DNA of 24,939 nucleotides. Source: a virus. Location of the stretch: the IMG/VR virus record IMGVR_UViG_3300010885_021610, positions 1 to 24,939 of that record; one strand, written 5' to 3'. Position numbers and translations under genes: made by a program. This document shows positions 15,850 through 22,028 of the stretch, piece after piece. The notes beneath the pieces are model-generated. The model had not been told where the DNA came from and made no database searches. It saw only the letters and a list, made by a program, of their open reading frames with translations. Position 1 is the first letter of the stretch, and every line of letters begins with the position of its first letter.

Positions 15850-17249
15850 ATTTTTGCTCTGGTCTGTTCGGCCCTAACTTGGGCAATGTATGCCTGCAAC
15901 TTTACTATGCCCTTGTTCATAATCTCAGCGGGTTGTTCCCAACTGCTATCAATCAGCCGTTCCTTGCACAAATACCGTAAAGCATCACAAGCATGATCCT
16001 CCCCTGTAGAATCCGCATCTTCTGGATGCCGCTTATCAATTGCTAGTGCCGGTAAAGTTTCAAGCAGATAGGGACACTGAGTCGTAATATACAGCAAGGC
16101 TGGCTTTGCAACCAACCGTTGTCTGATCTGGGACCACCCGGACTGCCTGTCATTGTCGGCATGTCTAAAGCTAGGGTGCTTGTATTTTGCAAACACAGCA
16201 TGAAATTGGTCAGCTATGCTTGGTCCTCCTTGGGTATTGAAAATGCTTGGATCGGCTGCGGCGTGGACGGTTTCACCAATTGAAGCGGCTGCAATTCGGG
16301 TGGCTTGGGTGACGTTATCAACTCCCTTTCCGTGCATCTCCCGGTAGATGACCATAGCCCCTTTTGGGTAAGGCACCTCATTGCCTTTGTCATCGCGTCC
16401 GCTACTAACAGCCCCCCACACAGCGGCAAAAGGACTACGGTAGCCCCAATCATAACCGAGATAACGAGGCCAATGCTTAGGGATATTAAAAGCAGGGACG
16501 ATATGGCGGCTACTAAACTCTGGAAAGTAAGACCCTTCATGTATCTCCCAATCCCCCTCCAACCATGCCCGCACTAGCTCAGGACTACCCACCATATGTA
16601 GGCGGCTTACATAACCGGGATCCTGCGCCAACAGTATTTGATTGTCAGCAATTTTTGAGGGGATGTAGATGTACTGAAACGCATCATTGTTGGGTAAGGT
16701 CTTGGTTAAAACCTTCTTACCTGCTGGGGCTGGTCTAATGAATAACTCCTTTAGCCAGTGATGCCCCACACCGCCAGGATTGAACGTAAGAATGACCTGT
16801 GGATTACCCTTGCCGCGCAAAGCTCCAAACAGCTTATAAATAGGACTTGGATCCGCAAAGTTTCCAGCTTCCTCCACACAAGCCATGCTGAGGTTTTGCC
16901 CTTGGTACTTCTCGGCATCCCCATCATCGCCTAGCGGTCTAAACCGTAACCGTGCCCCGTTGGGAAACGTAAACTGCTTCTTTTGGTCCTGCCAGTGCGC
17001 CCTAAGCGGAAGGTAAATTTGCTTGGCTCGTTCTATTAAATCATCGGCTTGAGGTAGTTCTTTACGGAAGAAAATAGCGTTAAAGTTCTCGCCGTACCTT
17101 TCCTGGTCCACGGCAATCTTACCTAACACCCCATCGGTCTTGCCCCCGCCTCTGGCCCCGCCATAACCAATGAGGGTAATAGGGCAATTAACCAGCATCT
17201 CCTGTGGGCCAGGCTGGGGACTCCAGATAACCCGCTCATCAATGCTCAT
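15846..17249 (-). CDS. terL: Terminase large subunit
   Basis: 467 codons, ATG at 17249, overlapping the upstream stop by 11 nt. ATPase motifs: Walker A GARGGGKT (residues 31-38), Walker B with catalytic Glu in LSMACVEEAG (120-129), and coupling motif ILTFNPGG (153-160). RNase-H-like nuclease acidic residues: D267 in YLGYDWGY, D333 in AAADPS, and D418/D422 in EDHACDAL. All key residues are present and the length is normal. It powers DNA packaging through the portal and cuts the concatemer. The small subunit candidate is separated from it by four small genes, instead of being adjacent. Late packaging and head genes follow in order. Confidence 0.97.
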   Translation of the reverse strand: MSIDERVIWSPQPGPQEMLVNCPITLIGYGGARGGGKTDGVLGKIAVDQERYGENFNAIFFRKELPQADDLIERAKQIYLPLRAHWQDQKKQFTFPNGARLRFRPLGDDGDAEKYQGQNLSMACVEEAGNFADPSPIYKLFGALRGKGNPQVILTFNPGGVGHHWLKELFIRPAPAGKKVLTKTLPNNDAFQYIYIPSKIADNQILLAQDPGYVSRLHMVGSPELVRAWLEGDWEIHEGSYFPEFSSRHIVPAFNIPKHWPRYLGYDWGYRSPFAAVWGAVSSGRDDKGNEVPYPKGAMVIYREMHGKGVDNVTQATRIAAASIGETVHAAADPSIFNTQGGPSIADQFHAVFAKYKHPSFRHADNDRQSGWSQIRQRLVAKPALLYITTQCPYLLETLPALAIDKRHPEDADSTGEDHACDALRYLCKERLIDSSWEQPAEIMNKGIVKLQAYIAQVRAEQTRAKI

Positions 17250-17715
17250 TGATTACTTTTGCAGGCAAAGCACAAAACATCCCAATTGCTACCGGGCACA
17301 CATAAAATGCGCGTTCTGCTCCTTCTTTCTTGTCATGCTTACGTTGAATCGTCCAACGCCTTTTAGTATCCGCACGCAAACAACAAACATGCGTGCCCGC
17401 CTCATTTACTATGACATACCCCCAAAGTTGACCCCTTGGGATGCGATCTACCTTATGCACTTCATCAACGATAATAGTTGGATAGGGATAATCCTCTGCA
17501 CAAGTAAAGCCAATACTTCTGTGTTTTACTTCCACCCGCTGACGTATTTCAATGTCGCCGCTATCAATGTATTCATGCCTAACTTCTGTGCTGGGAGCTA
17601 TTAAGGTAGGCTTAATAACTACATCACAATCGTGCATTGCCATCCATGAGGCTACCGCATTGACGTATGTTTGAGACGCTTGCAACTCCTGAATGAATTG
17701 AGCATGCGTTTTCAT
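17239..17715 (-). CDS. Putative PD-(D/E)XK-like nuclease next to terminase
   Basis: 158 codons, ATG at 17715. The ribosome site is weak (GGA about 10 nt upstream). Residues 49-64 (YIDSGDIEIRQRVEVK) show an acidic residue followed by ExK (D51/D54, E62, K64), the core of PD-(D/E)XK nucleases, with predicted strands around it. Next come PTIIVDEVHKVDR and GYVIVNEAGTHVCCLR, and an end (AERAFYVCPV) of a kind I recall in similar phage proteins. Length and order fit a single nuclease domain. It overlaps the terminase start, so it is co-translated and might trim or cut packaging substrates or resolve branched DNA. The motif is short, so this remains a hypothesis. Confidence 0.7.
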   Translation of the reverse strand: MKTHAQFIQELQASQTYVNAVASWMAMHDCDVVIKPTLIAPSTEVRHEYIDSGDIEIRQRVEVKHRSIGFTCAEDYPYPTIIVDEVHKVDRIPRGQLWGYVIVNEAGTHVCCLRADTKRRWTIQRKHDKKEGAERAFYVCPVAIGMFCALPAKVINEH

Positions 17716-17819
17716 TGTGCGGCTGTCCGAAACTTGACGCTGTTAATCTTCAGTTTTCAACAAATGCCTACCGGGGCAGGAAACAGCAAAAACGCCCACC
17801 ACTAGACAACCAGCCGCAA

Positions 17820-18020
17820 CTACTCCTTAGCATTTTTTGGCATCTCAGGCACAACCATCCAATGCGTAAAATACTGCTCGCCCAACTCACCACTAAACTT
17901 ACGATTGTACGGCGCTACAATCACAATCCCGCTATGCGGATTGCCCCAAAGAATATCCTCATCCGTCTCCGGTAGGGCATCCCAAACACTAGTCCATTCC
18001 AACTTGGTATCGCTTGTCAT
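17820..18020 (-). CDS. DUF551-like small protein
   Basis: 66 codons, ATG at 18020 with a strong AAGGAGACAT leader. The ends match the DUF551 pattern: a start of W-x-S-V-x-D-x-L-P-E type (WTSVWDALPE, residues 9-18) and a finish of T-H-W-M type (THWMVVPEMP, 52-61). The function of DUF551 is not known to me. It overlaps the zinc-finger gene by 32 nt. A 104-base gap follows before the nuclease-like gene. It holds a GCGGCTG/CAGCCGC inverted repeat (17719-17725 with 17811-17817) and no gene I can support. Confidence 0.75.
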   Translation of the reverse strand: MTSDTKLEWTSVWDALPETDEDILWGNPHSGIVIVAPYNRKFSGELGEQYFTHWMVVPEMPKNAKE

Positions 18021-18195
18021 ATGTCTCCTTAGTCACAGTTCTACCCCTACCCCTCCAGCCAAATACCCTCTTGCATTGGCCACACTGCAGGTAAAACCTA
18101 TCCGTTACACAATACCCTACCCAATTACACTTCGGACAGCGGTAAAACACATCAACAGGCACCGCCAACCTAACGCTTTTGCGCTTCTTCTTCAT
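17989..18195 (-). CDS. Small zinc-finger protein
   Basis: 68 codons from ATG at 18195. The frame extends upstream to 18303, but that part lies inside the neighbouring gene in another frame and looks like a shadow. It has a very basic start (MKKKRKSVRL), then C20xxC23 and C38xxC41 spaced as a zinc ribbon (CPKCNWVGYC, LQCGQC), then an Arg/Gly-rich stretch. It probably binds nucleic acid, for example as a small regulator, but no specific family is recognised. The ribosome site is weak (AGAAG about 10 nt upstream). It overlaps both neighbours, so translation is likely coupled. Confidence 0.65.
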   Translation of the reverse strand: MKKKRKSVRLAVPVDVFYRCPKCNWVGYCVTDRFYLQCGQCKRVFGWRGRGRTVTKETYDKRYQVGMD

Positions 18196-18448
18196 ACAAT
18201 GGGCTTCTAGGTAAATGCATCCAATGCGGCATAGCATTAAACCCAATCCGCTGCTCGCCAGACACCCAACACTTGTCCATGCTGTCCAAATACGCGACCG
18301 CATGTTTCTGCGAAGGACCCGTAATCAACACTTCCCGAAAAGGTTTCGGCGCTATCTCCCGAACGTCCAGCCAATACAAAATAGGGCTGGGAATGTTTAA
18401 CTTACCCAAATACTCATCCCGCAAATGATGATAATCAAAGTTCTCCAT
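18170..18448 (-). CDS. DUF551-like protein, second copy
   Basis: 92 codons from ATG at 18448, preferred because AGGA lies about 9 nt upstream. An ATG two codons earlier is too close to it. The core reads YWLDVREIAPKPFREVLITG with an end MPHWMHLPRSP, a more divergent version of the W...P...VL...HWMxLP layout seen in the 17820-18020 gene. Two such genes in one short stretch suggest an old duplication or two related accessory factors. It overlaps the small-terminase candidate by 14 nt. Function unknown. Confidence 0.65.
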   Translation of the reverse strand: MENFDYHHLRDEYLGKLNIPSPILYWLDVREIAPKPFREVLITGPSQKHAVAYLDSMDKCWVSGEQRIGFNAMPHWMHLPRSPLYEEEAQKR

Positions 18449-18953
18449 CGTCATCTTTCCTCAAATAACGCTGCTCAAACTCTTCCCGACTAAGCGGCTT
18501 GGCACTAACAACCGCTCGTATCTCCCCTACATGCTCAACCACATTAGCCTCAGTCCAACCCAACTTACTCTTGCCCAAGTACATCAACACCTGCGGGTTC
18601 CCCGCCAGGGCCTGGTCCATCAACCCCCTAGCAACAACCTCCTGCATCCCCGCTTGGCCCTTCCCATACTCCTCCAGGTAGTGCGCCGTTAACTGCGCTG
18701 GCGTAATCCTACAAGCAATACTCACCGCATTTTTACTCAAGCCTAGCCGCGCTAACCGCTCCACAGCCCCCATAATCTCAGGGTCCTTAACATACACCTG
18801 ATTGCTATAATCCTTGCGCCGCTGCTCCCTCGGAGGTGGCATAGAGTAAACTTTGGGCGATAAATTTTTTTCCTCAACACCAGCCTCAACCACAACCTCT
18901 GGCTTAATCGCAGAATCACTTTCTTGGGTAGGGATATCCGTTTTGTCAGTCAT
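18435..18953 (-). CDS. terS: Putative terminase small subunit
   Basis: 172 codons, ATG at 18953. The start has no clear ribosome site. The N-terminal ~55 residues are polar and probably disordered. Residues about 63-92 look like a helix-turn-helix (VERLARLGLSKNAVSIACRI, TPAQL). Then come helices and a block (MDQALAGNPQVLMYLGKSKL, GW) that I associate with small terminase subunits, where a similar GxxKLGW element follows the oligomerisation helices. It is the first gene of the late operon. It would recognise the packaging site and recruit the large subunit encoded 1.2 kb downstream. The gap before it (18954-19254) may hold that site. Confidence 0.75.
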   Translation of the reverse strand: MTDKTDIPTQESDSAIKPEVVVEAGVEEKNLSPKVYSMPPPREQRRKDYSNQVYVKDPEIMGAVERLARLGLSKNAVSIACRITPAQLTAHYLEEYGKGQAGMQEVVARGLMDQALAGNPQVLMYLGKSKLGWTEANVVEHVGEIRAVVSAKPLSREEFEQRYLRKDDDGEL

Positions 18954-19254
18954 AACTGTGTTTAGTTAAAGGTTGGGGATTTTTATATGGGAGGATAGAT
19001 GCCGCCGCTTCTACTCGCGCCACTGTTTTCAAATTGAAATTGAAATGGAAAACGGTGCTGGGAGCCCAGAAACTCGCATAGGCTAATACATTCAACCCCT
19101 TAACAACTAACATATACATCCTGCTAGGCGGCGGGGCGAAGCGGCCAAGAAAATAAATATAATCAATAAGTTATACTTCACTAGTTATCTTGTTCTCGTA
19201 AAGTAAGATAAGGCTAGCGATATCATGGGGTTAAGGTGTGGCATGTAATGATTA
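18954..19254. other. Intergenic region upstream of the late operon
   Basis: 301 bases with no gene I can support. It holds three inverted repeats: CACTGTTTTC (19021-19030) with GAAAACGGTG (19048-19057, one G-T pair), GCCGCTTC (19004-19011) with GAAGCGGC (19138-19145), and TTATCTT (19185-19191) with AAGATAA (19205-19211), the last flanked by CTAG on both sides. It must carry the promoter for the late genes unless they are read from the XRE promoter, but no convincing -35/-10 pair is visible. A packaging site or operator is possible. Confidence 0.5.
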
Positions 19255-19566
19255 CTAGGACTTAGCTACTTCCTTGATCATATCCCACCATTCGGCATCT
19301 GTGAATTGCGTGAGTTGTTGCAGGGATACCAACTCCTCCAAGCTATAGGTCCTCTTAGTTTTCTCTCGTTGCATAATTGCGTCACGAGACACCCCCAGCA
19401 AACGCCCCATGTCGCGCTGTGAGAGGCCCATGCGACCACGTACCAGTCTATATAGTACGCCTACCGTTCGCCTCTCCTCGCGTATCCTGCGAGCTGTCAG
19501 ACCCTGTTTCATTACCTTTTCTGTCATGATAAGTGCGCCCACACCCTTACGGTATAACCTTGCCAT
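19255..19566 (-). CDS. XRE-family helix-turn-helix regulator
   Basis: 103 codons from ATG at 19566. Another ATG at 19527 would remove 13 residues, and neither has a strong ribosome site. Residues 47-80 form an XRE/Cro-type DNA-binding domain (MGLSQRDMGRLLGVSRDAIM, then QREKTKRTYSLEEL). A short C-terminal tail has two Trp (WWDMIKEV). No dimerisation or protease domain is present, so it is Cro-sized, not CI-sized. It lies between the rightward early and leftward late genes, on the late strand, the usual place for a phage switch regulator. A promoter-like motif directly upstream is shared with the recombinase promoter. Confidence 0.85.
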   Translation of the reverse strand: MARLYRKGVGALIMTEKVMKQGLTARRIREERRTVGVLYRLVRGRMGLSQRDMGRLLGVSRDAIMQREKTKRTYSLEELVSLQQLTQFTDAEWWDMIKEVAKS

Positions 19567-19582
19567 CTCATACGCCAGAAAA

Positions 19583-19609
19583 TATTCTCACATTGCCAGT
19601 ATACAGCCA
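19583..19609 (-). promoter_or_regulatory. Putative leftward promoter/operator of the XRE gene
   Basis: TATTCTCA (19583-19590) is followed after 3 nt by TGCCAGTATACAGCCA (19594-19609). On the minus strand this reads GTATACTGGCA, giving a -10-like TATACT (19603-19598) 17 nt after a weak TATGGC (19626-19621) and about 30 nt before the XRE ATG. The same words recur at 22017-22060. Further TGCCA words lie at 19561 and 19620. Confidence 0.5.
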
Positions 19610-19676
19610 CCCCTCCTCGTGCCATACTTTGATCATCGGCACTGACTAGCTGATGTAACAAATAGGAGACACAATC

Positions 19677-19943
19677 ATGGTACGCAAGTTCGGAGCTAAA
19701 CAACTCACAGAGATAGACAACAACGGATTACGCATCCTTGTCTCATATCAAACGCCAGTAGCGGTATTCACAGGTTCAACACTGTATCGTACTGAACGCA
19801 AATTCAGCGTTACAACTAGCAAGCACATTACGTTCTATGTCAGCACGTTATTAAAGGAGAACCACACGTTCAACGTTGTGACAGTCCCCCAACACGTAAT
19901 AGAGAACGCGCGCTCCACCGGGCTAACGCCCGTTCAGCTGTAA
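19677..19943 (+). CDS. Conserved small phage protein (possibly DUF8033)
   Basis: 88 codons, ATG at 19677 behind the leader AGGAGACACAATC. The middle (NNGLRILVSYQTPVAVFTGS, LYRTERKFSVTTSKHITFYV) follows a pattern I recall from small phage proteins in which SYxTxVA, a KxYxT-like step and TTxxHI are conserved, possibly DUF8033. The domain name is from memory and needs a profile search. The function is unknown. It is the first gene of the rightward small-gene cassette. Its fold looks like a compact beta-rich domain with no membrane segment. Confidence 0.8.
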   Translation: MVRKFGAKQLTEIDNNGLRILVSYQTPVAVFTGSTLYRTERKFSVTTSKHITFYVSTLLKENHTFNVVTVPQHVIENARSTGLTPVQL

Positions 19944-19974
19944 CCAACTAACCGACTAGCAAGGAGACACAATC

Positions 19975-20205
19975 ATGACACGTAAAACAGAAATTTTTCG
20001 CAACGAATCAGCCTTCGCTGGCTATAGCTATCGCGTGCTCGCGAACGAATCAGTAGCAGCAATTCAGTGCCGCTATCAGCACGGCCGCTGGCGCACAATG
20101 AAACTTGTGACGCTAACTGAGTTCAACGAGTTTGTTGACAACGTTGATTTGTTCAACGTGTACGATCAGAACCCGGCTAAACTCGCACGTTACTCTGAGC
20201 AATAA
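19975..20205 (+). CDS. Unknown small protein
   Basis: 76 codons, ATG at 19975 behind the same leader (AAGGAGACACAATC). It is mixed-charge and soluble with no recognised motif. There is an aromatic/basic centre (GYSYRVLANES, CRYQHGRWRTMKLVTLTEFN) and an acidic C-terminal half. Spacing from its neighbours (about 30 nt on each side) and the copied leader make it a credible early gene. Possible host-takeover protein by position only. Confidence 0.7.
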   Translation: MTRKTEIFRNESAFAGYSYRVLANESVAAIQCRYQHGRWRTMKLVTLTEFNEFVDNVDLFNVYDQNPAKLARYSEQ

Positions 20206-20238
20206 CCGACTAACCGATGAAGACTAGGAGACACAATC

Positions 20239-20637
20239 ATGACAACTACAACAAAATTTAATTCGCACGCTATTCTCGTTACGCATTACGTTACAGAAAT
20301 CCGAAGATGGGACTGGAATGAGTTATTAACTACCGCAGAAAGTAACATGCAAGTTAACGAAGCGGGCGATAAATATGGGCAAGCATGGCTTGGAACGACA
20401 ATCGGAATACTAGTAATCAAACTAAATATGAGGCCAACTGGAAAAATTTATACTGGGAGGTCAGATATCCGTCGTGATGAGGCATTTTATGAAGCATTAG
20501 ACACGGTAGCAGAAACGAATGGAGGATGGATTACTTGGGAAAATGATAGTTGTTTTTTTCAGCTACCGCTTTTGGATTGTGCTAGCACGCCCGAAGATGA
20601 AATGGATGATGCAGTATTTTTAGACACTAACGAGTAA
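20239..20637 (+). CDS. Conserved-looking phage protein of unknown function
   Basis: 132 codons, ATG at 20239 behind AGGAGACACAATC. The order GQAWLGTTIGI, PTGKIYTG, DEAFYEALDTVAETNGGWIT recalls a widespread phage family with a L-G-T...P-S-G-K-x-Y-x...GGW layout. I know no function for it. The typical central Cys-rich insertion of that family, as I remember it, is missing here. The C terminus is acidic (TPEDEMDDAVFLDTNE). The protein is soluble, with no signal peptide. Confidence 0.75.
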   Translation: MTTTTKFNSHAILVTHYVTEIRRWDWNELLTTAESNMQVNEAGDKYGQAWLGTTIGILVIKLNMRPTGKIYTGRSDIRRDEAFYEALDTVAETNGGWITWENDSCFFQLPLLDCASTPEDEMDDAVFLDTNE

Positions 20638-20651
20638 GACTAGGAGACACA

Positions 20652-20894
20652 ATGACAACTGAACAAACAATAATTAACAAACTCTCATGCTCATGCGTTG
20701 CGTGTGGGCGTACGTTACTCAATCCTGGCTACAATCGCCGTCACGTATATTGTTGCGGCAAATATCGGCAATGGTATTCAACTACTGAGTACACGTACGC
20801 AGTAGACAATGGCAGAGACCAGCGGGGTAGATTTGCAAGGAAGCCCAGCCACCAATTAGTTGCACACAAACTGGTAGAGCAAGGAGGCATGTAG
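20652..20894 (+). CDS. Small Cys-rich, probably zinc-binding protein
   Basis: 80 codons, ATG at 20652 with the shortened leader AGGAGACACA. C13, C15, C18, C34 and C35 (LSCSCVACGR ... HVYCCGKYR) suggest a zinc-binding knuckle. The second half is basic with a RDQRGRFARKP stretch, as in nucleic-acid-binding proteins. It ends at GGCATGTAG, where an AGGAGG ribosome site for the next small gene overlaps its last codons. The specific function is not known. Confidence 0.7.
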   Translation: MTTEQTIINKLSCSCVACGRTLLNPGYNRRHVYCCGKYRQWYSTTEYTYAVDNGRDQRGRFARKPSHQLVAHKLVEQGGM

Positions 20895-20896
20895 TT

Positions 20897-20983
20897 ATGA
20901 ACGAAACACTGCACGAGGCCATCGGCCTAACTTTGCTGATCGTGCTCGCCTATCCGTTAGCCATTCTTTTGTTCGCGCTGTAA
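20897..20983 (+). CDS. 28-residue single-span membrane peptide
   Basis: 28 codons, ATG at 20897 with AGGAGG 9 nt upstream. The peptide starts with a polar, acidic end (MNETLHEAIG), then one hydrophobic helix with a Pro in the middle (LTLLIVLAYPLAILLFAL). It is too short for usual gene callers. The strong ribosome site and the clean membrane-span composition support it. It could act on the host inner membrane, for example as a superinfection-exclusion or holin-like peptide, but this is a guess. Confidence 0.6.
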   Translation: MNETLHEAIGLTLLIVLAYPLAILLFAL

Positions 20984-20987
20984 TCAA

Positions 20988-21042
20988 CGTGTAGACCAGC
21001 CACGCTCCTGAGGGGGTGTGCATGGTCGGCATGGTGCCGATT
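20988..21042 (+). repeat. Two-hairpin repeated element, copy 1
   Basis: A 55-nt unit that recurs at 21256-21310 with 48 of 55 bases the same. From 21001 it can fold as CACGCTCC with GGGGTGTG, then GTCGGCA with TGCCGAT around a TGG loop. It lies just before the ribosome site of the gene at 21059, so it would be in that gene's leader. Confidence 0.75.
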
Positions 21043-21058
21043 TGACTAGGAGGCATAT

Positions 21059-21262
21059 ATGTTAATAACTGCCAAGTATCATGCGCTGTTACGCAACTCT
21101 CAGGGGCTTGTGTTTGATTCTTGCAATTTCGCCAGTTTGGCAACGTTGCGAGACTGGGCGAGAGGTAGGGGCGGCGCGTACACATTAATTGTAGAGCACC
21201 GTGACGGCACACACAGTATCTTTACAGTGCGCAACAATCGTATCCAAGTTGCGCCCGTGTAG
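21059..21262 (+). CDS. Unknown small protein between the two-hairpin elements
   Basis: 67 codons, ATG at 21059 with AGGAGG about 7 nt upstream. Visible blocks: MLITAKYHALLRNSQGLVF, RDWARGRGGAYTLIVEHRDG and THSIFTVRNNRIQVAPV. It is likely a small alpha/beta fold. No family is recognised. It is flanked by the two copies of the 55-nt element, and its stop codon lies inside copy 2, so the gene plus one element looks like a unit that was copied or inserted. Confidence 0.7.
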   Translation: MLITAKYHALLRNSQGLVFDSCNFASLATLRDWARGRGGAYTLIVEHRDGTHSIFTVRNNRIQVAPV

Positions 21263-21310
21263 ATCACACACGCTCCTAAGGGGGCGTGGATGATCGGCAT
21301 GGTGCCGATT
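21256..21310 (+). repeat. Two-hairpin repeated element, copy 2
   Basis: Second copy of the unit at 20988-21042. It overlaps the stop codon of the 67-residue gene (GTG TAG) and leads into the secreted-protein gene. Stem 1 has a G-C pair where copy 1 has G-T, and stem 2 has A-T where copy 1 has G-T, so pairing is kept. Confidence 0.75.
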
Positions 21311-21328
21311 CACATCGGAGATACTTAC

Positions 21329-21736
21329 ATGCGATACATTACACTCACCATATTACTAGTATGCGCTAGCAATGCGCACGCTCAAGTACAGAGCGCCGCG
21401 GCATACCTTGCGGCTAACGGGGTCGGAAGTCTGGGGAGACTTGGCAGTCTCGGACCTGTTAACCCATACGTTGACCCATATGTTGACCCGTATGCTGGGG
21501 CAGTAGTTCCAGTAGCACCGCCCTTTGGACCTGCAATACCAATACCGCAAGGGCGTTATGCTGGTCCTTGGGGTACAGGTTACAGCGTAGTGACGACAGA
21601 GAGGGAGTCTACGGACTGGTTACGAAAGAGCTTGGGAGATCCCAACCACACCTATAAGCGCACTGTGACATCAATTCTTCCGAATGATGCGCTGGGGCAA
21701 CCTATGCAGGGACCAAGCCTGAATTTTTTGCCGTAA
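21329..21736 (+). CDS. Secreted/periplasmic small protein with PYVD repeats
   Basis: 135 codons from ATG at 21329, chosen because GGAG lies upstream and because it gives a clean Sec signal peptide (MRYITLTILLVCASNAHA, cleavage after A18). An upstream in-frame ATG at 21290 lies inside the second hairpin of the repeat element. The mature protein has three PYVD/PYAG steps (residues about 46-57), a Pro/Gly-rich centre and a C-terminal part (TERESTDWLRKSLGDPNHTY). No family is recognised. A phage protein exported on its own may change the host envelope, as superinfection-exclusion or moron proteins do. That role is inferred. Confidence 0.75.
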   Translation: MRYITLTILLVCASNAHAQVQSAAAYLAANGVGSLGRLGSLGPVNPYVDPYVDPYAGAVVPVAPPFGPAIPIPQGRYAGPWGTGYSVVTTERESTDWLRKSLGDPNHTYKRTVTSILPNDALGQPMQGPSLNFLP

Positions 21737-22028
21737 GTAGCGGCAAGGCTAGCAAAATAAAGGGGGTAAACATGGCGTAGGTTAAACCCGCAACGTTGAA
21801 CGTGTATCACTCGGTGAATCACCTACCGGGCGAGGCTTGGCATGCTTTATGCATGACAAAACGCCGTTCGTGTTCACCTATGCAAACTTTGCATAGCACT
21901 ATGCAATTATTGCGTAGTAGGCTAAAGGCATTTTTTAAATTCACGGAAACCAACCTATTTTTTCCATAGTCCCACCAAAAATTTTTTAGTTTTTTTCGTT
22001 TCAAAATTCGGAAAAGTGAGAATACCAC
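21737..22028. other. Intergenic region before the recombinase promoter
   Basis: No gene is supported here. It holds a TTGCCG/CGGCAA hairpin over the secreted-protein stop (21728-21746), a start-stop mini frame ATG-GCG-TAG behind AGGGGG at 21761-21780, a CATGC/GCATG repeat (21841-21855), the twin palindromes at 21878-21917, and an AT-rich stretch with several T-runs (about 21928-22015). Confidence 0.6.
21878..21917. promoter_or_regulatory. Twin 19-bp palindromes, candidate operators
   Basis: CTATGCAAACTTTGCATAG (21878-21896) is a perfect palindrome around one base. CTATGCAATTATTGCGTAG (21899-21917) is the same 8-3-8 layout with one mismatch. Centres are 21 bp apart, two helical turns, so dimers bound to both would sit on one face of the DNA. 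They lie about 115 bp before the recombinase promoter. An iteron-like role is the alternative. Confidence 0.65.

Noticed and set aside
18196-18303. Upstream extension of the zinc-finger gene
   Set aside because: It runs inside the second DUF551-like gene in a different frame and gives a Cys/Trp-rich, non-conserved-looking N terminus. The Lys-rich start at 18195 fits better.
21290-21328. ATG at 21290 as start of the secreted protein
   Set aside because: It lies in the second hairpin of the repeat element, has no clear ribosome site and would bury the signal peptide 13 residues inside.
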